DNA of 5,415 bases from Dehalococcoidia bacterium (lineage in GTDB: Bacteria > Chloroflexota > Dehalococcoidia > Dehalococcoidales > JAUXAE01). Below, in pieces: positions 5,145 through 5,415 of the stretch. The notes under the pieces were generated by a model. The model did not search any database. It worked only from the letters and a program-made list of their open reading frames with translations, and had not been told where the DNA came from. The DNA lies in NCBI GenBank assembly GCA_030665535.1, contig DAOUZU010000073.1, positions 1-5,415 of the forward strand, written 5' to 3'. A program made the position numbers and the translations under genes. The number at the start of each line of letters is the position of its first letter. The stretch's first letter is position 1.

Positions 5145-5415
5145 TTGTATAATATAGCTTTTATAGGCGCACCCGGCTCTGGCAAAGGAACGCAGGCAGT
5201 TGCCATAGCCAGAAAGCTGGATATTTTACATATCGCCACTGGCGACCTGTTCCGGCAAGCGGCTAGCCGGGGCGACGAGCTGGGGGAAAAAGTAAAGAGC
5301 TTTTTGGAAAAGGGGGAGTTGGTCCCCGACGATATTACAATTGAACTGGTGAAAGGGCAGTTAGCGGCGTCCGGCTCCAAGGGAGCGGTCCTTGATGGCT
5401 TCCCTCGGAACATCA
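5145..5415 (+). CDS. adk: Adenylate kinase, 5' part (3' end outside window)
   Basis: Adenylate kinase converts ATP + AMP to 2 ADP in the cytoplasm and sets the adenylate energy balance. Ninety residues are visible, about 40% of the usual 210-220. The N-terminus MYNIAFI leads into the P-loop GAPGSGKGT (8-16, Lys14 binding phosphate). ATGDLFR (31-37) begins the AMP-binding region, with Thr32 and Arg37 as the expected contacts. GELVPD (57-62) and LDGFPRN (83-89), which includes the conserved Arg88, follow. The frame is open to the last base. The start must be TTG 5145, because an in-frame TAG occupies 5142-5144 and no ATG or GTG follows before the P-loop. It lies 9 nt after secY, as in many spc operons where adk and then map follow. 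The LID domain lies beyond the window. Confidence 0.96.
   Translation, partial: MYNIAFIGAPGSGKGTQAVAIARKLDILHIATGDLFRQAASRGDELGEKVKSFLEKGELVPDDITIELVKGQLAASGSKGAVLDGFPRNI

Noticed and set aside
5148..5153. Perfect TATAAT hexamer at the start of adk, resembling a -10 box
   Set aside because: There is only a poor -35 match (TTTATC near 5124-5129), and transcription would begin inside adk after its start codon. More likely it is Tyr-Asn codons in an AT-rich initiation region.

Overview
The window is a contiguous stretch of a bacterial spc ribosomal-protein operon, read entirely on the + strand. The order is rplN (3' part), rplX, rplE, rpsN, rpsH, rplF, rplR, rpsE, rpmD, rplO, secY and adk (5' part). 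This is the standard bacterial spc order with the secY-adk extension found in many lineages. Nothing in it looks like an accessory or mobile region, and I find no previously undescribed system.

Organism: a bacterium, moderately GC-rich by eye. ATA is used freely for Ile, and GTG/TTG starts are common. S14 is the short zinc-binding form, and L24 carries a C-terminal zinc ribbon. The style of several proteins (L15 with a [17 protein letters not shown] segment, S8 with an AW in its C-terminal block, L6 ending its signature in [12 protein letters not shown]) reminds me of Chloroflexota, perhaps Dehalococcoidia. That is an impression from memory, not a computed placement, and is low confidence.

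Layout: bases 1-261 are the C-terminal part of L14. Bases 268-3817 hold nine complete genes for L24, L5, S14, S8, L6, L18, S5, L30 and L15. Bases 3819-5135 encode the SecY translocon subunit. Bases 5145-5415 are the first 90 codons of adenylate kinase, cut by the window edge. Packing is very tight. Four junctions overlap by 1 or 8 nt, and all gaps but one are 0-12 nt. The exception is a 32-nt AT-rich gap between rpsN and rpsH that contains a short direct repeat. I see no convincing promoter, terminator, RNA gene, CRISPR array or mobile element.

Function: the ribosomal proteins belong to both subunits. L5 and L18 bind 5S rRNA, S5 and S8 help build the 30S body, and L24, L6, L14, L15 and L30 belong to the 50S. 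SecY forms the membrane channel to which these ribosomes deliver nascent secretory and membrane proteins. Adk balances adenylate nucleotides. The spacing suggests one polycistronic mRNA with translational coupling through most of its length.

The features most worth a second look are small. Stop-codon use is strongly skewed (8 TAG, 3 TAA, 0 TGA at the 11 visible stops). Five of the 11 visible starts are not ATG. The adk start is forced to TTG by an in-frame stop directly before it.
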